Shown piece after piece: positions 51,438 to 59,736 of a stretch of DNA of 64,000 bases. Below the pieces are notes generated by a model. It was not told the DNA's origin, searched no databases, and worked only from the letters and a program-made list of their open reading frames with translations. The position numbers and the translations under genes were made by a program. The DNA is from Micromonospora echinospora (GTDB lineage Bacteria; Actinomycetota; Actinomycetes; Mycobacteriales; Micromonosporaceae). Location: positions 186,001 through 250,000 of the forward strand of contig NZ_LT607413.1 of the NCBI RefSeq assembly GCF_900091495.1, given 5' to 3'. Every line of letters starts with the position of its first letter. The stretch's first letter is position 1.

Positions 51438-52166
51438 GTGACCGGTCTCGGCGCTGTCCTCGCGGTGACGGCGGTCGCCCTCGGGGCGGCCATGCAGCGC
51501 GCCACCGGGCTCGGCTTCGCCCTGGTCGCCGCGCCCTTCCTGGTCATCATCCTCGGCCCGTTCTCCGGCGTCGTGCTGGCGAACCTGCTCTCCGCCGTGA
51601 TCAACGTCGCCGTCCTGTGCACCACCCTGCGCGGCCTGCGGGGCCGGCTGGCCGCCGAGATGATCGCCGGCGTCCTGGTCGCGGTCCCGCTGGGCGCGTG
51701 GGTGGTGACGGCGCTGCCCGGTCCGCTGCTGCTCATCGGCGTCGGCACGGTCACCGCGGCGTCCGTCGCCTGGGTCGCGCACGGCAACCCGGTGCCGATC
51801 CTGCGCCGACGGGGCGGGCCGCTGCTGTCCGGCTTCACCTCCGGCTTCTTCAACACCACCGCCGGCACCGGCGGCCCACCCCTGGCCGTCTACGCGCTGA
51901 GCACCAACTGGGAACAGCGCAGCTTCGTCCCGACCGTGCAACTCGTCGGCCTGGTCACCAACGTGCTCTCGCTGGCCGCCAAGGGTCCGCCGCAGCTGTC
52001 CTGGCCACTGCTGCTGTCCTGCGTCGCGGCGATGGCCGTCGGCCTCGCCGCCGGTCAGGTCCTGTCCCGCTGGCTGCCCGAGGACCGGGCCCGACGGTGG
52101 GTCGTCGCCCTGGCACTGATCGGCAGCGTCGTCGCCGCCGGAAAGGGAGTGACCGCACTGTGGTAG
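51438..52166 (+). CDS. TauE/SafE family transporter (sulfonate/sulfite exporter type)
   Basis: 242 residues with about seven or eight membrane segments in two halves. GLGFALVAAPFLVIILGP in the first half and SGFTSGFFNTTAGTGGPPLAVY in the second are the TauE/SafE repeats. Family members export sulfite, sulfoacetate, sulfolactate or other organic anions. It starts 4 nt after the aldolase stop, so the two are co-translated. In several described sulfoglycolysis clusters a TauE protein exports the C3 sulfonate, which would fit here. Confidence 0.88.
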   Translation: MTGLGAVLAVTAVALGAAMQRATGLGFALVAAPFLVIILGPFSGVVLANLLSAVINVAVLCTTLRGLRGRLAAEMIAGVLVAVPLGAWVVTALPGPLLLIGVGTVTAASVAWVAHGNPVPILRRRGGPLLSGFTSGFFNTTAGTGGPPLAVYALSTNWEQRSFVPTVQLVGLVTNVLSLAAKGPPQLSWPLLLSCVAAMAVGLAAGQVLSRWLPEDRARRWVVALALIGSVVAAGKGVTALW

Positions 52167-52555
52167 TCGACACCGACGACGACCGTTCCCCAGCCGGCGC
52201 GCCCCGCCGGTGGCCCGGTCGGGTCTTCGACCGGGGCGTGGACCCCGACCCCCGGTTCAGCCTCGCCAACGAGCGCACCTTCCTGGCCTGGATCCGCACC
52301 TCACTGGCCCTCTTCGCCGCCGGTGTCGCCCTGGAGGCGCTGACCCTGCCCATCGCGCCCGGACTCCGTCGGGCGGCGGCCGTCGTCCTGATCCTGCTCG
52401 GCGCCGCCGCCCCGGTCCAGGCGTTCCTCGGCTGGCTCCGCACCGAGGCGGCCCTGCGGCTCGGCCGGAGCCTGCCGCCGCCCACGCTGGCGGTGCCGCT
52501 CGGGCTGGGCCTGGTCGTCGCGGGCGGGCTGATCCTGATCGGTCTCCTGGTGTGA
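52160..52555 (+). CDS. DUF202 (YidH-like) small membrane protein 1
   Basis: 131 residues. RFSLANERTFLAWIRTSLAL is the DUF202 signature at the start of the first membrane helix; two more helices follow. The function is unknown. GTG 52160 lies inside the last codons of the TauE gene (7-nt overlap) with AGGGAG upstream, so the gene belongs to the aldolase/exporter operon. Confidence 0.85.
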   Translation: MVVDTDDDRSPAGAPRRWPGRVFDRGVDPDPRFSLANERTFLAWIRTSLALFAAGVALEALTLPIAPGLRRAAAVVLILLGAAAPVQAFLGWLRTEAALRLGRSLPPPTLAVPLGLGLVVAGGLILIGLLV

Positions 52556-52914
52556 CCCGCCTGGAACGCGGCACACCACGGCAGCCCGCACCGGGCAGAG
52601 GCAGCGACCCGGGCCTCCAACTCGAACGCACCATGCTCGCCTGGCGGCGCACCGCGGCGGCGTTCCTGGTGGCCGCCGCGGTCAGCGCACGCCTGCTCGT
52701 ACCGCTGCTCGGCAGCTGGGCCTATCCCGCCGTGCTGGTACCGGCGCTGGGTGCCTTCGCGGTCGGCGTCGCCGGACGCATGGTGCCGCTGCGGCACCCC
52801 CCGGCGGCCGCGAACCTGACGACGGTCCGACCCCGGCCCGGCTGGCTGGCCGCCGTCGCCGCCCTCACCTGCCTCCTCGGCCTGGCCGGTGCCAGCGCCG
52901 CCCTGGCATCCTGA
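52552..52914 (+). CDS. DUF202 (YidH-like) small membrane protein 2
   Basis: 120 residues. LQLERTMLAWRRTAAAFLVA is a second DUF202 signature and three hydrophobic segments follow. It overlaps the previous DUF202 gene (GTGA). Tandem DUF202 genes are often found together (YidH/YidG in E. coli) and may form a hetero-oligomer. Last gene of the operon starting at 50558. Confidence 0.82.
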   Translation: MTRLERGTPRQPAPGRGSDPGLQLERTMLAWRRTAAAFLVAAAVSARLLVPLLGSWAYPAVLVPALGAFAVGVAGRMVPLRHPPAAANLTTVRPRPGWLAAVAALTCLLGLAGASAALAS

Positions 52915-52983
52915 CCCTCCCGCCCACCACGTCGCACTGGACCGCCCGGGCGAACGTTGCGGTGGTGCAACTACGATCCGGGA

Positions 52984-54198
52984 GTGGTTCGCGAGGGAGA
53001 CGTGGGAGACGAGCAGCGGTTACACCGCATCGAGGCGGTGACCGATGCGACGCTCTCCCGCCTCGACGCCGCCGACCTCTTCGACGAACTCCTCGACCGC
53101 GTCCGCGAACTGCTCCGGGTCGACACGGCCGCCATCCTCCTGCTCGACGTACGCGCCCAGCAGCTCGTGGCCACCGCGGCCCGGGGCCTGGAGGAGGAAG
53201 TGCGGCAGGGCTTCCGCGTCTCGGTCGGCCGGGGGTTCGCCGGCCGGATCGCCCTCACCCGGCAACCGGTGGTGATCGAGGACGTCACTCCCGACCGGGT
53301 CGTCAATCCGGTCCTGCTGAACACCGGTGTCCGGTCCCTGCTCGGCGTACCGATCACCTCCCGCAACGAACTCCTCGGCGTCGTGCACGTCGGCACCCTC
53401 ACCCCGCGCCGCTTCGTCGCCGACGACATCCGCCTGCTGGAACTGGTCGCCGACCGGATCCGGCTCGGCCTCCCCGCCCGGGCCAACAGCCTGGACCAGA
53501 CCGCCGCGCTGGCGCTGCAACGGAGCCTGATCCCCACCGAGCTGCCGAAGGTGCCGGGTCTCGAACTGGCCGGGCGGTACGTCCCGGGTCACGCTTCCGG
53601 CGTCGGCGGCGACTGGTACGACGTCTTCACCCTCCCCTCCGGCTGGCTCGGCATGGTCGTGGGTGACGTGTCCGGCCACGGACTCCAGTCCGCGGTGGTG
53701 ATGGGCCGGGTCCGCAGCGCCCTGCGGGCGTACGCCCTGGTCTGCGACGACCCGGCGGAGGCACTGACCCTGCTGGACCGGAAGGTGGTCCACTTCGAGG
53801 CCGGCAACCTGACCACGGCGCTGTACGCGATGATCTCCCCGGACGGCGCGACCCTGCACGTCTCCCTGGCCGGACACCCCCGCCCGGTCCTGGCCGTGCC
53901 GGACCAGCCGAACGCCGTCCTCCCCGTGCACATCGATCCCCCGCTCGGCATCGGACGCCGGCAAACGCGCCGGCACACCACCACGCTCGACTTCGCACCC
54001 GGCGCGGTCCTGGTCTCCTACACCGACGGGCTGGTCGAGCGGCGCGGCGAACTGTACGACGCCGGGGTCGCCCGGCTGATGGCCGCCATTCCGGTGGCTC
54101 CCGTCGAGACCGTGTGCACGACCGTGATGGCGACCCTCGACGTCGAACACCCGGCCGACGACATCGCCCTGCTGGCCGTGCGGAGACTGCCCGACTAG
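52984..54198 (+). CDS. GAF domain-containing PP2C-type (SpoIIE) serine phosphatase
   Basis: 404 residues. A GAF sensor domain spans about 20-165 (LLLDVRAQQLVATAARGL, GRGFAGRIALTRQPVVI, GVPITSRNELLGVVHVG). The SpoIIE phosphatase follows: GGDWYDVF, VVGDVSGHGLQSA, SYTDGLVE and HPADDIALL supply the metal-binding Asp residues. Such proteins dephosphorylate anti-sigma-factor antagonists in stress signalling. GTG 52984 is favoured because TACGAT (52972-52977) lies six bases upstream, as in other leaderless genes here; GTG 53002 is possible. Its TAG stop is shared as CTAG with the opposite gene. Confidence 0.88.
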   Translation: MVREGDVGDEQRLHRIEAVTDATLSRLDAADLFDELLDRVRELLRVDTAAILLLDVRAQQLVATAARGLEEEVRQGFRVSVGRGFAGRIALTRQPVVIEDVTPDRVVNPVLLNTGVRSLLGVPITSRNELLGVVHVGTLTPRRFVADDIRLLELVADRIRLGLPARANSLDQTAALALQRSLIPTELPKVPGLELAGRYVPGHASGVGGDWYDVFTLPSGWLGMVVGDVSGHGLQSAVVMGRVRSALRAYALVCDDPAEALTLLDRKVVHFEAGNLTTALYAMISPDGATLHVSLAGHPRPVLAVPDQPNAVLPVHIDPPLGIGRRQTRRHTTTLDFAPGAVLVSYTDGLVERRGELYDAGVARLMAAIPVAPVETVCTTVMATLDVEHPADDIALLAVRRLPD

Positions 54199-54845
54199 GC
54201 GCAGTTGTTGCTGGTGCGCCGGACCGTGTACTCGGTGTCGTCGTGGGTGATGCCGGACGGCTGCCCGTCGAAGTGGGCCTCGACCTTCTCCCAGCCCCGG
54301 CGCTGCTCGTAGTGCAGGTGCGGCGCACCGGAGTTGCCTGTGCTGCCCACCTTGCCGATCTGCTCGCCCTGCTCGACCCGCTGGCCGACCTCGACCATGG
54401 GCGGTTCGAGCAGGTGGAGGTACTGCGTCTCCCACCGACCGCCATGGTCGATCTTCACCCAGTAGCCGCCGCCCCGCCCGCGCGGACCGTCCGGGTCCTC
54501 CGGGGTACGGCCACCCAGCGACCCGTTGACGCCGGCCACGGTGACCGTGCCACTGTAGGACGCGAGCACCGGCCTCCCCCACGCCTCCCCCTCGGTGGGG
54601 AACAGGTCGACGTCGTAGTCGTCGTGTCCGGGGTAGGTGCCGAGCTGCCAGGTCTCGCCGCACGCGACGGGAAGCTGGAAGAGCGGTCGCGGCCCCGGCG
54701 GACGGACGAGCGGCACGACGACCACGGCGACGGCGACCAGGGCCGCGACCGCGCCGAGCGCCAGGACGGCGAGGAGGAGGCGGCTCCGGCGGGCGCGGTG
54801 GCTACGCGGTCGGGGCGGTTGGCCGGTGGTCACCGTTCCGAGCAT
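54195..54845 (-). CDS. Membrane-anchored M23 family peptidase
   Basis: 216 residues. After a basic N terminus one membrane helix (about 22-47), then an LytM domain. Zinc ligands: His and Asp in HDDYDVDL, and the HLHY motif (His-x-His) near the C terminus; QYLHLLEPPMVEVGQRVEQGEQIGKVGSTGNSG is the standard segment between them. It would cut peptidoglycan peptides or act as a regulator of hydrolases outside the cell. ATG 54845 is the best start; a GTG 9 nt downstream is an alternative. Stops of this gene and the phosphatase overlap in CTAG. Confidence 0.87.
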   Translation of the reverse strand: MLGTVTTGQPPRPRSHRARRSRLLLAVLALGAVAALVAVAVVVVPLVRPPGPRPLFQLPVACGETWQLGTYPGHDDYDVDLFPTEGEAWGRPVLASYSGTVTVAGVNGSLGGRTPEDPDGPRGRGGGYWVKIDHGGRWETQYLHLLEPPMVEVGQRVEQGEQIGKVGSTGNSGAPHLHYEQRRGWEKVEAHFDGQPSGITHDDTEYTVRRTSNNCA

Positions 54846-54981
54846 GGCAGACGCCGCCAAGACAGCGACTCCCGGCACCGGCGCGTCCAGAGCCGGCACG
54901 CCGAGCCAGGAATCCCAGCGGTCACCTCTTCGTGGATGGTGATCGACATGACGCCACGCCGATCCTCTCCGAGCAGGGTGG

Positions 54982-55179
54982 TCAGTGCGGAAAGACACGG
55001 GACAGGCGGGTCGAGGTCCCGTCGCGGAACTGCTCGATCCCGGCGCACACGTCGAACCCGCCCCCCGCCCCGGCGATCAGGACGCGCTCCGCCCCGTGCA
55101 ACGCGGCGAACAACGGCGGCGTGGCGAGCCCCCAACCGTCACCGCTGCGCCGAGCCTGCCCCGCGCCGTCTGTCGTCAT
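54982..55179 (-). pseudogene. Remnant of a DUF1152 protein (N-terminal piece)
   Basis: 65 codons beginning with ATG 55179. TPPLFAALHGAERVLIAGAGGGFDVCAG is the DUF1152 N-terminal nucleotide-binding signature (normally GAGGGFDV-aGlPL), after which the frame departs (IEQFRDGTSTRL) and stops. Full-length DUF1152 proteins are about 300 residues. No continuation is seen in the bases to the left, so this is a truncated leftover. Confidence 0.55.
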
Positions 55180-55229
55180 CCCTGAATGATCTCGGACGGG
55201 GGTCGGCGGGCCAACGGCTGGCCGACCAC

Positions 55230-55943
55230 TCAGGCCAGGAGCGCGGCTCGCATCTCCGCACCCGGGTTGAACCCGCCGACCACCTGGTTGCCGGCCGGGT
55301 CGAGGACGTCAACCGTGTTGTTCCGGCGCATCAGCTCCCGGACCGGGGGCGGAAGCGGCGGCGGATCGTCCATGGCCGCCCGGATGTCACGAGCGGCCAT
55401 GATCAGCCGGTACGCCAGGGTGGCGGCCTCGGTGTCCACCCGGACCCGGTGGTACTCCCACCCGACGATGGTCAGGTCGAGGATCTCGAACAGGTGGGAC
55501 AGCAGCGGTTTCGGGTCGGTCGTCTGCACGTACCGGGACGCTCCGCTGCCGACGACCGTGACCGCGGCGACCACCTGCACGTACGGATGGAAGCCGGAGG
55601 GCAGCTCGAACAGGGACCAGCGCAGCGCCGGAGCGGCCTCCCTCCACAACGGCCGGTAGTTCCGCCGGTCGACGATCAGCCGGCGACCGGTGCGCCGGTG
55701 CAGTTCGTAGGCCTGGGTGAGGAGGTCCGTGTGGGCGTTCTCGGCGAACTCGTGCAGGATTCGGGCTGCTACGACCAGGCCGTCGTCCCCGTCCAGCAGC
55801 CGGGTGACCGCCTCGACCTGCTCGGAGGGCCGCATCTGCACCCGCGCGCCGAACCGGTGCCGGACCTCCTGGAGCAACGCCTCCTGCCGGCCCGGGTCGT
55901 GCTGGACCTGCTCCTTACCCAACACCCGTTGGAGCCACCGCAT
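55230..55943 (-). CDS. Hypothetical protein
   Basis: 237 residues, soluble, no signal peptide. GDDGLVVAARILHEFAENAHTDLLTQAYELHRRTGR and LFEILDLTIVGWEYHRVRVDTEAATLAYRLIMAARDI suggest an alpha-helical protein; FELPSGFHPYVQVVAAVTVVGSGASRYVQ is a beta-rich middle. I do not recognise a family. ATG 55943 has GAGG upstream. The gap to 56179 (236 bases) has no supported gene. Confidence 0.55.
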   Translation of the reverse strand: MRWLQRVLGKEQVQHDPGRQEALLQEVRHRFGARVQMRPSEQVEAVTRLLDGDDGLVVAARILHEFAENAHTDLLTQAYELHRRTGRRLIVDRRNYRPLWREAAPALRWSLFELPSGFHPYVQVVAAVTVVGSGASRYVQTTDPKPLLSHLFEILDLTIVGWEYHRVRVDTEAATLAYRLIMAARDIRAAMDDPPPLPPPVRELMRRNNTVDVLDPAGNQVVGGFNPGAEMRAALLA

Positions 55944-56179
55944 GTCGCCTCGTCTCCGCAGCCGCCTCGGAACCCAGCAATGCTAGCCGAGCCTCCCCAG
56001 GTGACCGGTTTCCCTCGGTTTCCCGGGGTGTCCACGCCTGCGGTGGGTTCACTCTGCTCCGTCCCGCCTGCCTCGACACAGGCCCCTCGGGCCGCGCGCC
56101 CGGGTGTCTCTCGACACCGCTGACGAAGCTCACCGGCCCGCCGTCTCGGAGGACAGCACGCTCACGAACATCATCTCTG

Positions 56180-57370
56180 TCAGTCGTCGATCGCCTGGTA
56201 GACAGCGGTCCAGAGATCGAGCCACATCGGCAGCGTCTGGTCGCCCGCGTGGGCCCGCTGCATGAAGAAGATCGCCGTCAGGTCCTCGGGGGGATCGTTG
56301 TACCAGGCGGTGCCGTAGTAGCCGGGCCATCCGTAGCTGCCGACCGACGGGCCGAGGTGCGTGCGGCGGGTCCGGACCGACACCCCGAAACCCCAGCCCA
56401 TGGCATCGAAGTACCCCGGCCAGAACCCGGAGACCGCCCTCTGCGCGGGGGTCAGGTGGTCGGTGGTCATCAGGGTCACCGACGGCCGCGAGAGCACCCG
56501 CTCGCCGCGGTGGCTGCCGCCGGCGAGCAGCGCCGAGGCGAAAGCAAGGTAGTCCTCGGCAGTGGAGACGAGCCCACCGCCACCGGACTCGAACGCCGGC
56601 GGCCGGCTCCACCGCCCGTCGGGGGCGTCTTCGACGACCGGCTCACCGGTGACGGCGTTGTCGCGCTCGTACGCCGTCGCCAACCGGTCGATGCTCTCGC
56701 CGCCCACGCTGAACGCGGTGTCCTTCATCCCGAGCGGCCCACAGATCCGCTCGCGCAGGGCGTCCCCGAAGGACATGCCGGTGGCCCGGGCGACGAGCAC
56801 GCCCGTCACGTTGGCGGCGGTGTCGTACATCCAGCGCTCCCCCGGCTGATGGACGAGCGGCAGCGCGCCGAGCCGGCGGATCCATCCGTCCGGCGACGAC
56901 CGGTCGAGTGCGTCCAACGCGTCGGCGATCGGGACCGTTCCGGGCTCGGCGGGGACCATGCCGGTGCCGAGGGTGTAGGTCAGCAGATCCCGCAGCGTGA
57001 TCGGGCGTTCCGCCGCTACGGTGTCCTCCAGCGGCCCGTCCGGGTCGGCGAGCACAGTCATGTCCGCCAGCTCCGGAAGGAAATCGTCGACCGGGTCGTC
57101 GAGACGAAGGGTGCAGTCCTCGACAAGCGTCATCGCACACGCGGCGACGACGGGCTTCGTCATCGAGCCCAGGCGGCAGATCGTGTCGCTGGCCATCGGC
57201 GTCCGCGCCCCAGGGCCCTCGAACGCCAGATTGCCCGTTGCCTCGATGTGCACCTCGCCCTTACGGGCCAGGACGGCCACCACACCCGGGACGAAGCCGG
57301 ACTCGACGTGACGCTCGAGCAACGACCGCAGCCGAGCCAGCCGCTTCGACGAGAAGCCACCAACAGCCAC
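56180..57370 (-). CDS. Class C beta-lactamase-type serine hydrolase (esterase/DD-peptidase family)
   Basis: 396 residues. SMTK at about 69-72 is the Ser-x-x-Lys nucleophile motif and YDTAAN the Tyr of the second motif. FESGGGGLVSTAEDYLAFASALL and GYGWPGYYGTAW-like ends (SYGWPGYYGTAWYNDP) are typical of EstB-like esterases of family VIII. No signal peptide, so likely a cytosolic esterase rather than a penicillinase. GTG 57370 has GAGGAG upstream. A decayed copy of the last third lies at 58880-59213. Confidence 0.88.
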   Translation of the reverse strand: MAVGGFSSKRLARLRSLLERHVESGFVPGVVAVLARKGEVHIEATGNLAFEGPGARTPMASDTICRLGSMTKPVVAACAMTLVEDCTLRLDDPVDDFLPELADMTVLADPDGPLEDTVAAERPITLRDLLTYTLGTGMVPAEPGTVPIADALDALDRSSPDGWIRRLGALPLVHQPGERWMYDTAANVTGVLVARATGMSFGDALRERICGPLGMKDTAFSVGGESIDRLATAYERDNAVTGEPVVEDAPDGRWSRPPAFESGGGGLVSTAEDYLAFASALLAGGSHRGERVLSRPSVTLMTTDHLTPAQRAVSGFWPGYFDAMGWGFGVSVRTRRTHLGPSVGSYGWPGYYGTAWYNDPPEDLTAIFFMQRAHAGDQTLPMWLDLWTAVYQAIDD

Positions 57371-57556
57371 CTTTTCTCCTCAACTCGTCCGTCGCCAGTT
57401 GCGCGTTGCGTGACGACCACACGTTCCGTGCGGAGGTCAGAAAAAGAACCCGCCCGAGCAGTCCCCGGTCGTCGGCATGACCGGACGTTGACCCGATGGC
57501 CCTCCGCCACTGTGCGATGGGCGGCATGACGGACGGCTACCACACTGATCGTGGCA

Positions 57557-57940
57557 TCAAGCGACGCAAAACTCGTTGCCCTCGGGGTCATGCATGACGA
57601 CATGCCCGAGGACGTCGCCGTACCACTCCTCGCGGACCACCGTCGCGCCGGCGGCAACCAGCTCGGGCACCTTCTTCCGGATCAGTCGGGCGCGCTCCGC
57701 CATGTCCCAGGGGCCCGGACCGGCCACCCGAATATCGATATGCGTACGGTTCTTGGCGGACTTGCCCTCGGGGACCTTGAGGAAGCCGATGGCAGGTCCC
57801 CGGCCATCCGGGTCGACGATGGAAGCGTTGTCGGGCTCGTCGAAACCGGGTTCCTTCACATAGCCCAGGGCCAGTGCCCAGAAGGCAGCGAGCCGCTGGG
57901 GATCGTCGGCATCGCATCCCAAGGTCCAGAAAGTGCCCAC
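57557..57940 (-). CDS. VOC (glyoxalase/bleomycin resistance fold) family protein
   Basis: 127 residues. LGCDADDPQRLAAFWALALGY, NRTHIDIRV and VVMHDPEGNEFCV are the two beta-alpha-beta-beta-beta halves with usual His/Glu metal ligands. Most similar proteins have no assigned function. GTG 57940 is supported by TACGGT (57947-57952) six bases upstream, a leaderless pattern. Bases 57371-57556 and 57941-58176 show no gene. Confidence 0.85.
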   Translation of the reverse strand: MGTFWTLGCDADDPQRLAAFWALALGYVKEPGFDEPDNASIVDPDGRGPAIGFLKVPEGKSAKNRTHIDIRVAGPGPWDMAERARLIRKKVPELVAAGATVVREEWYGDVLGHVVMHDPEGNEFCVA

Positions 57941-58176
57941 GGCGCCACCGTACGCGAGCTACGACACGCTGCCGTCGGCACGACAGGCCGTTTCGCCGCC
58001 GACCAGCTCCCGCCCCTGGATCACCAGCCCGGGTCGCGCCCCAGTCGTCGGCAGACCACCTTCGCCGGGCTGCTGTCCCGCGTCCCGGACCTGTCGGTCG
58101 CGGCCCCGCCCGCCTCGCCGGAGTGGCATCCCGGCCCACTGATCCGCAGCCTGCACACCCGCCCGGTTTCGCGGGG

Positions 58177-58740
58177 TCAGCCGTCCACCCGGTAACGCAC
58201 GAAGATCGTTCCCTGCGAGAACGTGTGCTGGTCGAGAAGAGTCAGCTTGCGGCGGACACCGTCGGGGAGGGCGCGCGTGCCGCCACCGACGATCACCGGG
58301 CAGATGACCAGGCAGACCTCGTCGATCAGGCCGGCACGGTGGGCATGGCCGGCCAGATTGGCACCGCCGATCGCCAGGTCCCGCGTGGCCGACTCCTTCA
58401 GCCCGCGGACCGCCTCCGGGTCGAAGGTGCGCTCAATGCGGGTACGGGCGCTGCGCGGCTCCTCCAGCGTGGACGAGTACACGATCTTGTCGGCGGATCG
58501 CCAGATCTCGCTGTAGTCGAGGATGTAGTCGGGGTGGTCGCCGGGCTGTTCGTGGGCGGTCTCCCAGTAGGACATCACGTCGTACAGCCGGCGGCCGTAC
58601 AGGTGGGTTCCGATGCCCCGGTCCAGGTCGTTCAGGAAGCGGTGCACCTCCTCCACCGGCTCGCTCCAGCCGAACTTGCCGTTCTCGTCGTTCACGAACC
58701 CGTCGAGGGACACGATGTCGGTGGTGATCAGCTTGGCCAT
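58177..58740 (-). CDS. Dihydrofolate-reductase-like/RibD C-terminal domain protein
   Basis: 187 residues. SLDGFVNDENG, LYGRRLYDVMSYW, KIVYSSTL, LAIGGANLAGHAHRAGLIDEVCLVICPVIVGGG mark the YyaP/RibD_C family that shares the DHFR fold. Function is unknown; these small reductases are common in actinomycetes. ATG 58740 has GGAG upstream and begins the conserved domain; ATG 58773 would add 11 residues. Confidence 0.88.
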   Translation of the reverse strand: MAKLITTDIVSLDGFVNDENGKFGWSEPVEEVHRFLNDLDRGIGTHLYGRRLYDVMSYWETAHEQPGDHPDYILDYSEIWRSADKIVYSSTLEEPRSARTRIERTFDPEAVRGLKESATRDLAIGGANLAGHAHRAGLIDEVCLVICPVIVGGGTRALPDGVRRKLTLLDQHTFSQGTIFVRYRVDG

Positions 58741-58879
58741 GTCTCCGCCTCCGCATCTGATTGCACTCTGCAACCGGTATCAGCCTAGGCAGACTGATTG
58801 CGAAACACAACCAGTGAGAGATGTCCGGGGCGCGGGGACACTGCCGCGTGACCCGGGACCGCGATCCGGTCCGGCGCGA

Positions 58880-59213
58880 TCAGTCGTCGGTCGCCTGGTA
58901 GACAGCGGTCCAGAGGTTGATCCGCAGGGGCAGCCGCCGGCCGCCCGCGTGCGCCCGCTGCAACATGAAGATCGCCGTCAGGTCCTCGGCAAGATCGTCG
59001 TACCAGGCGGCGCCGCAGTAACCGGGCCATCCGTAGCCGCCGATCGACGGGCCGAGGCATGTATGGCGAGTCCGGACCGACATCCCAAACCCAGCCCCTG
59101 GCATCGAAGTACCCCGGCCACAACCCGGAGACCGCCCCCTGCGCCGGAGTCGGGTGAACGGTGCCATCAGGGGAACTGCCGGCCGCGAGACCACCCGCTC
59201 GCCGCAGTCGATG
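58880..59213 (-). pseudogene. Decayed C-terminal copy of the serine hydrolase
   Basis: The DNA aligns over about 330 bases with the 3' end of the hydrolase gene at 56180-56515. Pieces GERVVSRPAVPLM, TPAQGAVSGLWPGYFDARGW and GFGMSVRTRHTCLGPS, followed by YGWPGYCGAAWYDD, lie in two frames: a one-base loss near 59155 and a two-base loss near 59090 shift and then restore the frame. There is no upstream two thirds and no start codon. It is a partial, non-functional duplication. Confidence 0.85.
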
Positions 59214-59261
59214 CATGACGTCCAAGCATCAGTACCGAGCACCCGCCACAACAGCTCCGGG

Positions 59262-59636
59262 CTACCAGGGACCGTTACCGAACTGGCTGATGCAGGCTTC
59301 CACCAATGCCTGTCGGGCTTTAACGATCGCGAGATCCGCCTCAGCCGACGCGACGCTGCCGGGCTCGGTGCCCTCCGCCTGCTTCACAGCGGCCACCAGC
59401 GCATCACCGGCAGCCCGGGCATCAGCGTTCGTGGACCTCGCAGCGGCGCTGCCGATCGCAGCATTGTCGCGCGGCATGCCGGGCGGTTTCAGTAGGTCAG
59501 CCTTCAGCTCCCGGCACGCCCACCGGTCGTCCGCGCTACTGGACGACGGGACGGCTGCCGGCTCGGTGTTGTCGCTACAGGCGGTGAGGAAGACGACCAG
59601 GAGCAGGGCCAGGGCGCGGGCTCGGGTACGGCTCAC
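59262..59636 (-). CDS. Small hypothetical lipoprotein
   Basis: 124 residues. The signal has RTRARALALLLVVF and lipobox LTAC with the lipidated Cys at about residue 20, then a Ser-rich linker and an Ala-rich helical domain with NADARAAGDALVAAVKQAE. There are two further cysteines (WACREL, EACISQ). No known family. GTG 59636 is the start that gives a normal signal peptide; ATG 59675 would add 13 residues before it. Confidence 0.68.
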   Translation of the reverse strand: MSRTRARALALLLVVFLTACSDNTEPAAVPSSSSADDRWACRELKADLLKPPGMPRDNAAIGSAAARSTNADARAAGDALVAAVKQAEGTEPGSVASAEADLAIVKARQALVEACISQFGNGPW

Positions 59637-59736
59637 ACCAGCACCGTATCGACAGCGACAGATCAGTGATGTCAACCGGACGACACCAGAGGCTCGCGGG
59701 AAAGTGGTTGCGGACCTCGCCGCTCACCGCGCGGCG

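Noticed and set aside
53020..54663. About 547-codon minus-strand frame opposite the SpoIIE phosphatase
   Set aside because: Composition is Gly/Arg/Val-rich and unstructured, and the GAF-SpoIIE motifs lie on the plus strand.
56180..57370. Antibiotic-resistance beta-lactamase
   Set aside because: It has the Ser-x-x-Lys motif but no export signal, and its overall layout fits family VIII esterases better.
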